DNA from: Planctomycetaceae bacterium
Lineage (GTDB): Bacteria; Planctomycetota; UBA1135; GCA-002686595
Assembly: GCA_013360535.1 (NCBI GenBank)
Contig: JABWBL010000071.1
Span: 1 to 10,557, forward strand
Length of the DNA stretch: 10,557 nt
Direction: 5' to 3'
A model generated the notes under the pieces. It was not told where the DNA came from. It searched no databases and worked only from the letters and a program-made list of their open reading frames with translations. Shown piece by piece: positions 1-6,412 of this stretch. The translations under genes and the position numbers were made by a program. The first letter of the stretch is position 1. Each line of letters begins with the position of its first letter.

Positions 1-87
1 CGTGGTGTCCGCCGCCGGAGCCTTCTCGCCACCCCCGCAGGCCGCCAGAACCAACGACGCACCCGCCATCCATCCGATCATCCTCAT
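1..87 (-). CDS. Lipoprotein, N-terminal 29 residues (gene runs off the left edge)
   Basis: Read on the minus strand, an ATG at 87 opens 29 codons that continue past the window edge. The product begins MRMIGWMAGASLVLAACGGG. This is a short n-region with Arg2, a hydrophobic core, then the lipobox LAAC with the lipidated Cys at residue 17, followed by a Gly-rich and Ala/Pro-rich linker. That is a type II signal peptide, so the protein is expected to be exported and membrane-anchored. The start is well supported by a strong GGAGGAGA ribosome site 7 bases upstream. The short stretch after the Cys resembles the linker of the lipoprotein at 7940, but too little is visible to claim the same family. 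Function is unknown. Confidence 0.8.
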   Translation of the reverse strand, partial: MRMIGWMAGASLVLAACGGGEKAPAADTT

Positions 88-94
88 GCCGCCA

Positions 95-102
95 TCTCCT
101 CC
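95..102 (-). promoter_or_regulatory. Strong Shine-Dalgarno site of the left-edge lipoprotein
   Basis: The minus strand reads GGAGGAGA, 7 bases before the ATG at 87. It is the best ribosome-binding match in the window and is what makes the short edge fragment credible as a real gene start. Confidence 0.8.
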
Positions 103-184
103 ACTGAAGTGTTCCGTGGTCCGTTGCCGCTACTCGAAGGTCGTCGCGCCGGCCACGGCGGCGCGGTTGCTTGTGAAAAGGTTC

Positions 185-222
185 AAAAAAGATAGGCGGG
201 TACGGCTTCGGCTGCCAGACCC
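185..222 (-). terminator. Weak terminator-like hairpin with T6 tract (minus strand)
   Basis: On the minus strand GGGT (222-219) pairs with ACCC (201-198) around an inner 3-bp GGC/GCC stem. Seven bases later comes TTTTTT (190-185). The stem is short and interrupted and the T-run is farther away than usual, so this may be only an AT-rich element in the leader of the left-edge lipoprotein gene. Confidence 0.22.
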
Positions 223-540
223 TTAGGTTCCAGACATGACCCCGCCTCCAGCCTGTAAAGCCGTCGGGCCTCATTGCTTGGCCCTCTCGGTCACCCTGCG
301 ACTTGCCACCGCCGATGGCCCCGGAATCGCCTCCGCCGACCACGAAGCAACCTGGCTGCTCGGCCATACCCAGCGGATCCAATTCGGGCCGATCCGGCGA
401 CTCGGCCGGACCCTGGAAGCGCGGTCCCGATTACTGGTTCCCTGCCGGCACGCCGCCGTCGCCGGGAGCCGGGTCCGCTGCCGAGCCCACGGATTCCAGG
501 GGGCCGTCCGCCCGCCTCGGCGCTCGCCCACCGCGCCGGA

Positions 541-584
541 AAAGAAAGCGGGCCGACCCGTCGTCGAGACGACCGGTCGGCCCT
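541..584 (-). terminator. Intrinsic terminator-like hairpin, minus-strand orientation
   Basis: Bases 551-559 (GGGCCGACC) pair perfectly with 576-584 (GGTCGGCCC). After one C/C mismatch an inner stem, 561-565 with 570-574, closes a CGAG loop. Read on the minus strand, the hairpin is followed by GCTTTCTTTT, a U-rich tail. The shape is that of a Rho-independent terminator for leftward transcription. No convincing leftward gene lies to its right, because the 834 gene runs the other way. It may therefore end an unannotated RNA or antisense transcript. Read rightward, the A-rich stretch precedes the stem and no U-tract follows. Confidence 0.5.
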
Positions 585-633
585 GGATCCCCACCACGCT
601 TCCCGGGACGCCTCGCGGCTCGCAATCGCAGAA

Positions 634-654
634 GCGTCCTCGTGATGAGGATGC
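634..654. other. Stem-loop, 8 bp with 5-base loop
   Basis: GCGTCCTC (634-641) pairs with GAGGATGC (647-654), with one G-U wobble, around the loop GTGAT. It has no U-tract on either side. It lies about 50 bases from the stronger hairpin at 551-584, so the two could be parts of one structured leftward transcript. GC-rich DNA yields such stems often, so the call is weak. Confidence 0.3.
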
Positions 655-833
655 GCGGACCCTAGCCCGACCCCGCCCATTCCACAACCCGCCCTCCACG
701 ATTTCGATCGCTCGAGCACGTCAGCGCAGCAGGCGGGTTGGCCCGGGAACGCGCGAAGTAGGATCAGGGCACCGCTCGACCTTGGAAGAACTCGCGCTCC
801 TGACCGTCCCATCGGCGTGTTCGAGAGGATGCC

Positions 834-2174
834 TTGCCCGACCGAAGACACTGGCTGGCCCTGTTCGTCACGATCGTGGTGATCGTCGCGTGCTTGCGTG
901 GACTCCTCGACGCGCCGGAGGACTCGAGCCCCGACGTCGGTGCCGCGCGGACTGAGGCCGAGCCGGAAGGGTACGTTCGGGAGCCCCGCGCGGAATCGCT
1001 CGCGCTGCGAGCCGAACCTTCGGGTGCGCGGGACGACGGAAGTCCCGGTCCGGCCGCGGACATCGAGGTTGCGTCGCAGGGAGCGACGCGGGAGTCGATC
1101 CGTGGCCGACTGGAGTTTCTGGACGGTTCGCCCGTTCCGCTGCAACGCATCGAAGCGACTCTGGGCAACGCAGGACCCGACGCCGTGCCGCGTTCAGCGA
1201 CCACCGGCCTCGACGGCAGCTTCGCGCTCGACGGCCTGCCCGCGGGACTGCACAAGCTGCGCTTGGACGGTGCCGCGAGCCTGGTGCCGGCTGACGCGGC
1301 CCAAGTGGCCCCGAAGGACGGGCTCGTGTTGCGAGTCGAGGGATTTGGCCTGCTCGTCAAGACACGGGATGCCTCCGGTGCGATCGTGCCGGGGGCCAGC
1401 CTGCAGCTCACCGGGCCCCAGCGTCGCAGCTCCGCGCATTCCAACTCGCAGGGCGTGGCGGCGTTCACGGTTTCGCAGGCGACGACCGGCGAGGTCGAAG
1501 CGTGGAAGGCCACCCTGCGAGGATCGCTCCGTCGGCTCAGCCTGCCGGATGAGGCGCACCTGATCGTCCGCGAGCTCGTGCTTCTTCCGCCGACGACGAC
1601 CGGTCGCCTCGACGTCATCGTCCGCAGCCGCTCCGGAAGTCGCCTCAACGACTTCTCCGTCCGGTTGCTCGACTCGAACTCGAACGCCCAAGTGCTCTTC
1701 CTGCGCGCGAAGGACGCCGACTCGGACGGCACGTTCGGCAACGTGCCCGTCGGCACCTTCCGCGCAAGCCTCGCGCCCGCCTTCGTGGGTGCGCCCGAGC
1801 TCTACGCAAGGAATCCGACGCGCAAGACCGTGACCATCACCGAAGGTGCGACGGCGACGCTGGAGTTCGAGGTCGAGCTCTGCGGCCGCGTGCTCCTGCG
1901 CATCGAGAGACCCGAGGCGACTCCCGAGCAACACGCGACCCTCTCGATCCGCGACCGCGACGGCCACACCCGCTCGCTCAGCTGTCGCGTCCCCGGCCCC
2001 GACGACACCGTCGAGGTCACCAGCCAAGTCCCGCTCAACTCCACCTTCGTCGTCGACGACCACTTGCCCGACGGCCGCTACACGATCCTCGGGCACCTGC
2101 CCGACGGCACCCAATCCGACACGACGATCCTCATCACTTCCGGCCTCATCACCCAAGCCACGCTCCGCTTCTGA
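834..2174 (+). CDS. Anchored carboxypeptidase-regulatory-like (beta-sandwich repeat) protein
   Basis: The product has 446 residues. The start is TTG at 834, preceded by GAGAGG with a 5-base gap. The frame closes at a TGA at 801 and offers no other upstream start; the ATG at 829 is out of frame. Residues 8-19 form a hydrophobic segment ending IVAC (Cys20), so the protein is either a lipoprotein or held by an N-terminal membrane anchor. An acidic linker (about 22-85) follows. About four beta-rich segments come next: 89-148, 170-230, 257-320 and 342-446. The first has the pattern TTGLDGSFALDGLPAG, typical of CarboxypepD_reg/Cna-B-like folds, and the third has a related DGTFGNVPVGTF stretch. No catalytic motif is seen, so an extracytoplasmic structural or ligand-binding role is inferred. 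It stands alone, with no gene in its strand within about 500 bases downstream. Confidence 0.8.
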   Translation: MPDRRHWLALFVTIVVIVACLRGLLDAPEDSSPDVGAARTEAEPEGYVREPRAESLALRAEPSGARDDGSPGPAADIEVASQGATRESIRGRLEFLDGSPVPLQRIEATLGNAGPDAVPRSATTGLDGSFALDGLPAGLHKLRLDGAASLVPADAAQVAPKDGLVLRVEGFGLLVKTRDASGAIVPGASLQLTGPQRRSSAHSNSQGVAAFTVSQATTGEVEAWKATLRGSLRRLSLPDEAHLIVRELVLLPPTTTGRLDVIVRSRSGSRLNDFSVRLLDSNSNAQVLFLRAKDADSDGTFGNVPVGTFRASLAPAFVGAPELYARNPTRKTVTITEGATATLEFEVELCGRVLLRIERPEATPEQHATLSIRDRDGHTRSLSCRVPGPDDTVEVTSQVPLNSTFVVDDHLPDGRYTILGHLPDGTQSDTTILITSGLITQATLRF

Positions 2175-2680
2175 CGCGTCGACCTGCGGCGTCGTGCGCG
2201 AAAATCGCTGAAATCCCCGTTCGTTCTGCTCGACTTCAGTTTCCGAGCGTCGGTTGATTTCGAGCTGCGGAAGGTCCGTGCCGTTTCTGCACAACCCGCC
2301 GTTTCGAAGCCTGGAGAGGTCAGTGGGCCCAATCGAGGACAGTTCGAACGGATAGGCCATCCAGGCGGCCAGGAATCGGCTCGGCCGTATCCGTTGCGCG
2401 TGGTGAGGGCGCGCAGGTGCAAACCCGCCATCACCGGAGAGATTCCGAGGCCCGGCACGTGCGTTGCCATCCCTCCAGCGTTCCTTTCAGTTCCACGAGC
2501 GCCCTCGCGAAGCCCGGTTCTCGAGGAGGTTGATCGAGGCCGGCGAGGCTGATGCGCGCTGGTCGAGAGCGCCTCCGAGCGACCCAGCTTCTCTCGGGCG
2601 CCGCGGCGCTCGACGGAAGTTCTCCTCCCCAACTCTCGCTCGCGCCAACGCGAGTCAAGGCCCCCGTTCTGCCCCCACAC
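2175..2680. other. Gene-free region upstream of the helicase operon
   Basis: About 500 bases with no frame that looks coding in either direction. The sampled line at 2221-2280 is about 57% GC, below the genes to the left. A GAGGAGG sequence at 2523-2529 looks like a ribosome site but has no usable start behind it in the helicase frame, because a TGA lies at 2531-2533. I found no recognisable transposase, integrase, tRNA or repeat. The helicase promoter presumably lies here, but I cannot place it. Confidence 0.5.
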
Positions 2681-5302
2681 ATGGATACGAACAACCGAAG
2701 ATTCGAACTCTCACAACCTGCGCGACTCACGTCGATGCTCGCGGAGAAACACCACCGCCACGTGCTGAACGCGGCAATCGAACTGCTCGATGTCCAGAGG
2801 GACTCCAACCCGGGAACGACAGAGCTCGTTCGCGCCTTGCTCCAGCGATTCGTCTTCGGACGCGAGCTCGCGATCTCCAGAGCCCCGGGCCGAAGCGTGA
2901 ACTCCAGAACGGGTGACCTGTTCTACGTGCGCTCGCTTCCGCTCGACGAACCGGGCCTGCGCCTTGAGGTCCAGAGTGAACTCGCCCAGGGTCGCGATGC
3001 GTTCTCGCCGGGCAGGGTCCACTTCCGACTGGTGTGGATCGAGTTCGAAGGAGCGAGGCCGCCGCGGGAGAACGAACGGACCGTGGCCGGTCTGCTGGCG
3101 GAAGACGGCCCGGGCATCCCCCAATCCGAAGGTGGGTCCTTCAGCACGCTGCCGAGCTGGCGCCACGACGTGCCGGCGCAGTGGGAGCGATGGAGCGAAC
3201 TGCTGGAGTGTCTGGAGGAACTTGCGCGGCTCAAGACGCTCCAGCTGCCAGCCTCGGTGCTCTCGGTCGACGATGGTGGCGGCAGTGTCCGCATCGCTCT
3301 CGCGGCAAGTCCCGCGATGCACGAGCGCGAGCTCCTTTCCTCAGGAGATCTGGAACTGATCTGGGGGCTGGGCATGAACGCACGAGTCAGTCTCGGCACG
3401 CACAACGACGACGACGACGACACTGAGCTTTCGCTCGACGTCTCCAGAGGCAGCAAGGTACCTCCATTCCCCGCGGGCACGGAGGTCACGCTGGCCACAC
3501 GCCCGGACCTCACGGTCCTCCAACGCCAGCGTGCGGCGCTCGGGCAACTGCGCGACGCCAAGATCCAGAACCCCCATCTCGCCACAGCACTGATCAATCC
3601 TGCCGAGGCCCGCGAGCTGCCGCCGGAGGTGTGGCCCGCCATCCCCATCGTTGATGCGGAAAAACTCCGTCCAGCTCAGCGCTCGGCCGTGGAAGCCGCG
3701 CTGTCAGCGCGCGAGGTCACTTTCATCTGGGGGCCTCCGGGCACTGGCAAGACCGAAGTGATCCGCGCCATCAGCCAGAGCGCAGTCGCCGCCGGACTCC
3801 GCGTGCTGGTCGTGTCCCAGGCGAACGCAGCCGTCGACAACGCGGTGTCGCGCGTGAAGCAGCTGAAGGGGATGCGGCCCCTGCGCCTCGCGCAAAAGGA
3901 CATCCAACGCACGGACGAGAACGTGAAGGACGTGCTCGACAAGGTCGCCGTGGGCAGCTTCCTCCGTCGGATTGAGGCGCTCACGGACGTCCCCGAGGAA
4001 CTTGCTCATGCCAAGAGCGCGGTTCAGGCTTTCCTGGATGCAGCGCCGAAGGACGGCGAGGAGCACGAGAAACGTGCGATCAACGAACTCTGGGAGCCCT
4101 ATCGACGCAGCGTGAACCTGATCGGCTGCACCTGCTCACAAGCCGCTCGCCTCGACGAGCGCTGCGGCATCTCGGCGGTCGATCTCGTGATCATCGACGA
4201 AGTCAGCAAGGCGACGTTGGTCGAAATGCTCCCGGCGCTGGTCCGTGGCACGAAAGTGGTGCTCGTCGGCGATCACTGCCAGCTCCCCCCAGTCTTCCGC
4301 GACGACGAGCAGTCGTTGCGCCAGACGCTGGAGCAGGCCGCAGGCAGCCTCGACCCCGATCGCCTGGCAGCAGCCCGCGAGCTCGTCGACGAACCCTATT
4401 TCAAGAACTGCAAGGAACAGGCAGAAGGAGTTGACGGAGCGCTGGCGACGCTGAACGAGCAGCACCGCATGCACCCGTTCATCCGTGAGATGGTCTCGCG
4501 CTTCTACGAGAACGGCCTGGAGGATGCTCCTCACGTGACGTTGCGGTCGCGCGCCCTGCCGTTTGGGCCGCAGATCCTGAGGAGAGACGTCGCCGCGGAT
4601 ACCGGAACGCTGTGGATCGATACGGGTGGCTCGCACAAGGAAGATCGCTGCGGCACCTCCCGCCAGAATCCCGGTGAAGCCCGTGTTCTCGTCGACCTCG
4701 TCCGGGACCTTGCCAGTCAGGTCGCGGGGGTGACGAAGCTCCCGTACTTGAAGCTGAGGCTCGGCGAACGCTACGCCGGCAAGCTCGCCAGCGAACTCCT
4801 CAAGCCTGTCGGGGGGACCAAGCTCCCCGAGGGCCTTCAATGGACGTACTGGCTGGATGGCCACCCGGTCCGTCCCGACACGCGCTGCGAGTCCGACAGC
4901 CTGCTGGTGCTTGGGCCCGCGCTCCCCGTCGCATGCATCACCTTCTACAAGGCGCAGAAAGAGCTGCTGCGCCGCAAGTTGGACGAGCTCGCAGCAGCAG
5001 GCGGACTGATCGGCCTGAATTGTCGGGTCGACACCGTCGACAGCTACCAGGGTTCCGAGGCCGAGTTCGTCGTGCTGAGCCTCGTGCGGACGGGCTTCCG
5101 GTCCGACTCGCCGTTCGTCACCGACTTCCGGCGCGTGAACGTCGCCATGTCCCGTGCGCGCCGGTTCCTCTGCATCGTCGGATGCCGCGCGAGCTTCTCC
5201 AAAGCGCTGGTCCAGCTCCCCTCGCACTCCGCGCCAGTTCCCGTTTACGGTTCGATCCTCGAAACCCTGCAGAAGCGCAACTCCATCCTGCGCTGCGCCT
5301 GA
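2681..5302 (+). CDS. SF1 helicase, DNA2/NAM7 (Upf1-like) family, AAA domain
   Basis: The product has 873 residues from the ATG at 2681. All superfamily 1B motifs are present in order: a Q-like LRPAQRSAV before the Walker A GPPGTGKT (351-358), Walker B IIDE (Asp506/Glu507), motif III GDHCQLPP (530-537), NEQHRMHP (592-599), DSYQGSEAE (787-795) and NVAMSRAR (820-827). An intact ATP-driven DNA or RNA helicase/translocase is therefore expected. The first 350 residues match no domain I recognise and carry a run of five Asp (243-247). No nuclease motif was seen. The frame is open back to an ATG at 2552, but those 43 extra residues look untranslated, and neither ATG has a good ribosome site. GC is visibly lower than in the flanking genes, which hints at transfer. 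It is followed after 14 bases by the small gene at 5317, so the two are probably one operon. Substrate and role (repair, RNA or defence) cannot be read from sequence. Confidence 0.9.
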   Translation: MDTNNRRFELSQPARLTSMLAEKHHRHVLNAAIELLDVQRDSNPGTTELVRALLQRFVFGRELAISRAPGRSVNSRTGDLFYVRSLPLDEPGLRLEVQSELAQGRDAFSPGRVHFRLVWIEFEGARPPRENERTVAGLLAEDGPGIPQSEGGSFSTLPSWRHDVPAQWERWSELLECLEELARLKTLQLPASVLSVDDGGGSVRIALAASPAMHERELLSSGDLELIWGLGMNARVSLGTHNDDDDDTELSLDVSRGSKVPPFPAGTEVTLATRPDLTVLQRQRAALGQLRDAKIQNPHLATALINPAEARELPPEVWPAIPIVDAEKLRPAQRSAVEAALSAREVTFIWGPPGTGKTEVIRAISQSAVAAGLRVLVVSQANAAVDNAVSRVKQLKGMRPLRLAQKDIQRTDENVKDVLDKVAVGSFLRRIEALTDVPEELAHAKSAVQAFLDAAPKDGEEHEKRAINELWEPYRRSVNLIGCTCSQAARLDERCGISAVDLVIIDEVSKATLVEMLPALVRGTKVVLVGDHCQLPPVFRDDEQSLRQTLEQAAGSLDPDRLAAARELVDEPYFKNCKEQAEGVDGALATLNEQHRMHPFIREMVSRFYENGLEDAPHVTLRSRALPFGPQILRRDVAADTGTLWIDTGGSHKEDRCGTSRQNPGEARVLVDLVRDLASQVAGVTKLPYLKLRLGERYAGKLASELLKPVGGTKLPEGLQWTYWLDGHPVRPDTRCESDSLLVLGPALPVACITFYKAQKELLRRKLDELAAAGGLIGLNCRVDTVDSYQGSEAEFVVLSLVRTGFRSDSPFVTDFRRVNVAMSRARRFLCIVGCRASFSKALVQLPSHSAPVPVYGSILETLQKRNSILRCA

Positions 5303-5304
5303 AC

Positions 5305-5310
5305 AAGGAG
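5305..5310 (+). promoter_or_regulatory. Shine-Dalgarno site of the small gene behind the helicase
   Basis: AAGGAG lies 6 bases before the ATG at 5317, inside the 14-base gap after the helicase stop. It fixes the start of the small gene and supports its being a translated operon partner. Confidence 0.75.
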
Positions 5311-5316
5311 ATTCCC

Positions 5317-5742
5317 ATGCAACGCAAGCTCAAACCCGTGCTCGAGTACTCCATTCAGGATCCCCTGCTCGCGATCGAGACGCTCGTTCTTCGGCTCGTC
5401 GAACTAGGGGTGTGCCCCAGCCTCGACGATGTCGTGGCGCGCTGCGCGGGGCTCGGTTCGAACCTGTTCCTCGAGTCCGTGCGCGAGCGCTTGCGCAACC
5501 GGACCGCGATCGAGCACGACGAGGCGGGTCTCGTGTTGACGCCTCTCGGCGCGACGATGCTGGCCGAGGGATTCCATCCAGAACGTGCGGTCTCGCGCAC
5601 GCTCGACCGTTGCCGGAGAGCGTCAAGGTTGAAGTCGGATGAGCTTGTGGAGCTGGATCCGGAAGAGGTACGAGCGCAACTTCGCGAAGACGGCGTCGAC
5701 TTCCGGGGCCGGGTGCTGCGCGGCTCGCTCTACCTCGCCTGA
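5317..5742 (+). CDS. Hypothetical 141-residue protein, possible winged helix, helicase operon partner
   Basis: I do not recognise this family. The start is set by AAGGAG 6 bases upstream; a longer in-frame opening that runs back inside the helicase gene is a shadow. Residues 16-31 and 36-60 look like three amphipathic helices. They are followed by a possible beta-hairpin wing at 62-76 and the phrase LTPLGATMLAEG (75-86). The order helix-helix-helix-wing and the 'LTPLG' wording are common in winged-helix DNA-binding proteins, but this is inference from pattern only. An Arg-rich helix (95-105) and an acidic stretch (108-120) follow. There is no signal peptide or membrane segment, so it is cytoplasmic. 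It sits 14 bases behind the helicase and just before a strong terminator-like hairpin, so the pair forms a closed two-gene unit. A DNA-binding adaptor or regulator for the helicase is the simplest guess. Confidence 0.75.
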   Translation: MQRKLKPVLEYSIQDPLLAIETLVLRLVELGVCPSLDDVVARCAGLGSNLFLESVRERLRNRTAIEHDEAGLVLTPLGATMLAEGFHPERAVSRTLDRCRRASRLKSDELVELDPEEVRAQLREDGVDFRGRVLRGSLYLA

Positions 5743-5756
5743 GTCCTCGATCACGG

Positions 5757-5799
5757 ACGCGGCGCCGCTGCTCGCGATTGCGAGCAGCGGCGCCGGCGT
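5757..5799. terminator. Very strong hairpin between convergent operons (bidirectional terminator candidate)
   Basis: Bases 5761-5775 pair perfectly with 5780-5794 (15 bp) around a GATT loop. C5760 pairs with G5795, and with one bulged base the stem extends to about 5757-5799. It lies 15 bases after the stop of the plus-strand helicase operon and about 40 bases after the stop of the minus-strand cysC operon. Placement and symmetry suggest it ends transcription from both sides. Neither strand has a clear U-tract, so it may act as an RNA 3'-end protector instead. Confidence 0.65.
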
Positions 5800-5837
5800 T
5801 GGTGCGAGCGTGGACTTCGGGTACGCAACGGTCGCCG

Positions 5838-6401
5838 CTAGCCCCGAACCTTGGCGGCGGAGCCCTTGGGGACGAGGCCCTGGGACTCGAGGTAGGCGAT
5901 GACCTTGGCGGCGGATTCCTCGATGTCCTCGCGGTCGGTGAAGACGGTGACTTCGGGGTGGAGCGGTTCTTCGTAGGGGTCGGAGACGCCGGTGAACTGC
6001 TTGAGGACGCCGGCGCGGGCCTTGCGGTAGAGGCCCTTGGTGTCGCGCTCCTCGACGACGGCGAGCGGGGCGTTGACGAAGATCTCGACGAAGGGCGCCT
6101 GGGACTTGGAGCGGATCTCGTCGCGGATCGGGCGGTAGGGCGAGATCGCGGCGGTGATCGCGATGACGCCGTTGCGCGCGAGCAGGTTGGCGACGAAGCC
6201 GATGCGGCGGATGTTGGTGTCGCGGTCTTCCTTGGAGAAACCGAGGCCCTTGGAGAGGTTCTCGCGCACCTCGTCGCCGTCGAGCACCTCGACCTTGAGG
6301 CCGAAGTCGCGCAGCAGCGGCGCGACGAACTCCGCGAGCGTCGACTTGCCGGCGCCCGAGAGGCCGGTGAACCACAGGATGCAGCCCTTGTTGGTGCTCA
6401 T
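5838..6401 (-). CDS. cysC: Adenylyl-sulfate (APS) kinase
   Basis: The product has 187 residues, close to the usual 180-200. APS kinase phosphorylates the 3'-OH of adenylyl sulfate with ATP to give PAPS, the sulfate donor for sulfotransferases and reductive assimilation. Visible signatures are the P-loop GLSGAGKS (13-20), LDGD (40-43), [13 protein letters not shown] (54-66) for APS and nucleotide binding, and ISPYR (86-90) with the conserved Ser87. Residues 117-134 ([10 protein letters not shown] and onward) and SDPYEEP follow, as expected in the family. It looks intact and cytoplasmic. The start is the ATG at 6401, 11 bases after the stop of the sulfatase-like gene, with AGGGG about 9 bases upstream. 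The frame stays open into the upstream gene, but that part is a shadow. No ATP sulfurylase, sulfotransferase or PAPS reductase is in the window. It is last in a three-gene operon. Confidence 0.95.
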   Translation of the reverse strand: MSTNKGCILWFTGLSGAGKSTLAEFVAPLLRDFGLKVEVLDGDEVRENLSKGLGFSKEDRDTNIRRIGFVANLLARNGVIAITAAISPYRPIRDEIRSKSQAPFVEIFVNAPLAVVEERDTKGLYRKARAGVLKQFTGVSDPYEEPLHPEVTVFTDREDIEESAAKVIAYLESQGLVPKGSAAKVRG

Positions 6402-6412
6402 GGCGTGCGCCC

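Larger units (their letters stand above)
88..833. other. Long gene-free region with several hairpins
   Basis: About 750 bases separate the divergent lipoprotein (start 87) and the 834 gene. Open frames exist on both strands, but their translations are Arg/Pro/Gly/Ser-rich, without hydrophobic cores, motifs or ribosome sites, as expected for random frames in GC-rich DNA. The region holds several inverted repeats: 198-222 (weak), 393-398 with 405-410 (6 bp), 551-584 (strong) and 634-654 (8 bp, one wobble). The leader of the left-edge gene must lie in the first part. I could not identify a convincing sigma-70 promoter for either flanking gene. A degraded gene or a structured non-coding RNA is possible. 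Confidence 0.55.

Noticed and set aside
291..1145. Minus-strand 284-codon frame in the left gene-free region
   Set aside because: Arg/Gly/Ser-rich, runs through the strong hairpin and into the start of the 834 gene, with no ribosome site or motif.
1194..2360. 388-codon minus-strand frame over the beta-sandwich gene
   Set aside because: It is antisense to a gene with a ribosome site, signal segment and repeat pattern; the translation has no recognisable domain.
2552..2680. N-terminal extension of the helicase from ATG 2552
   Set aside because: The extra 43 residues are Gly/Pro/Ala/Arg-rich and unlike a folded start, and the nearest GAGG is only 3 bases from the ATG. Kept as an alternative, not excluded.
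4136..5227. Long minus-strand open frame (363 codons) opposite the helicase
   Set aside because: It lies wholly over the helicase motifs on the other strand, its translation shows no motif, and long antisense frames are expected in GC-rich genes.
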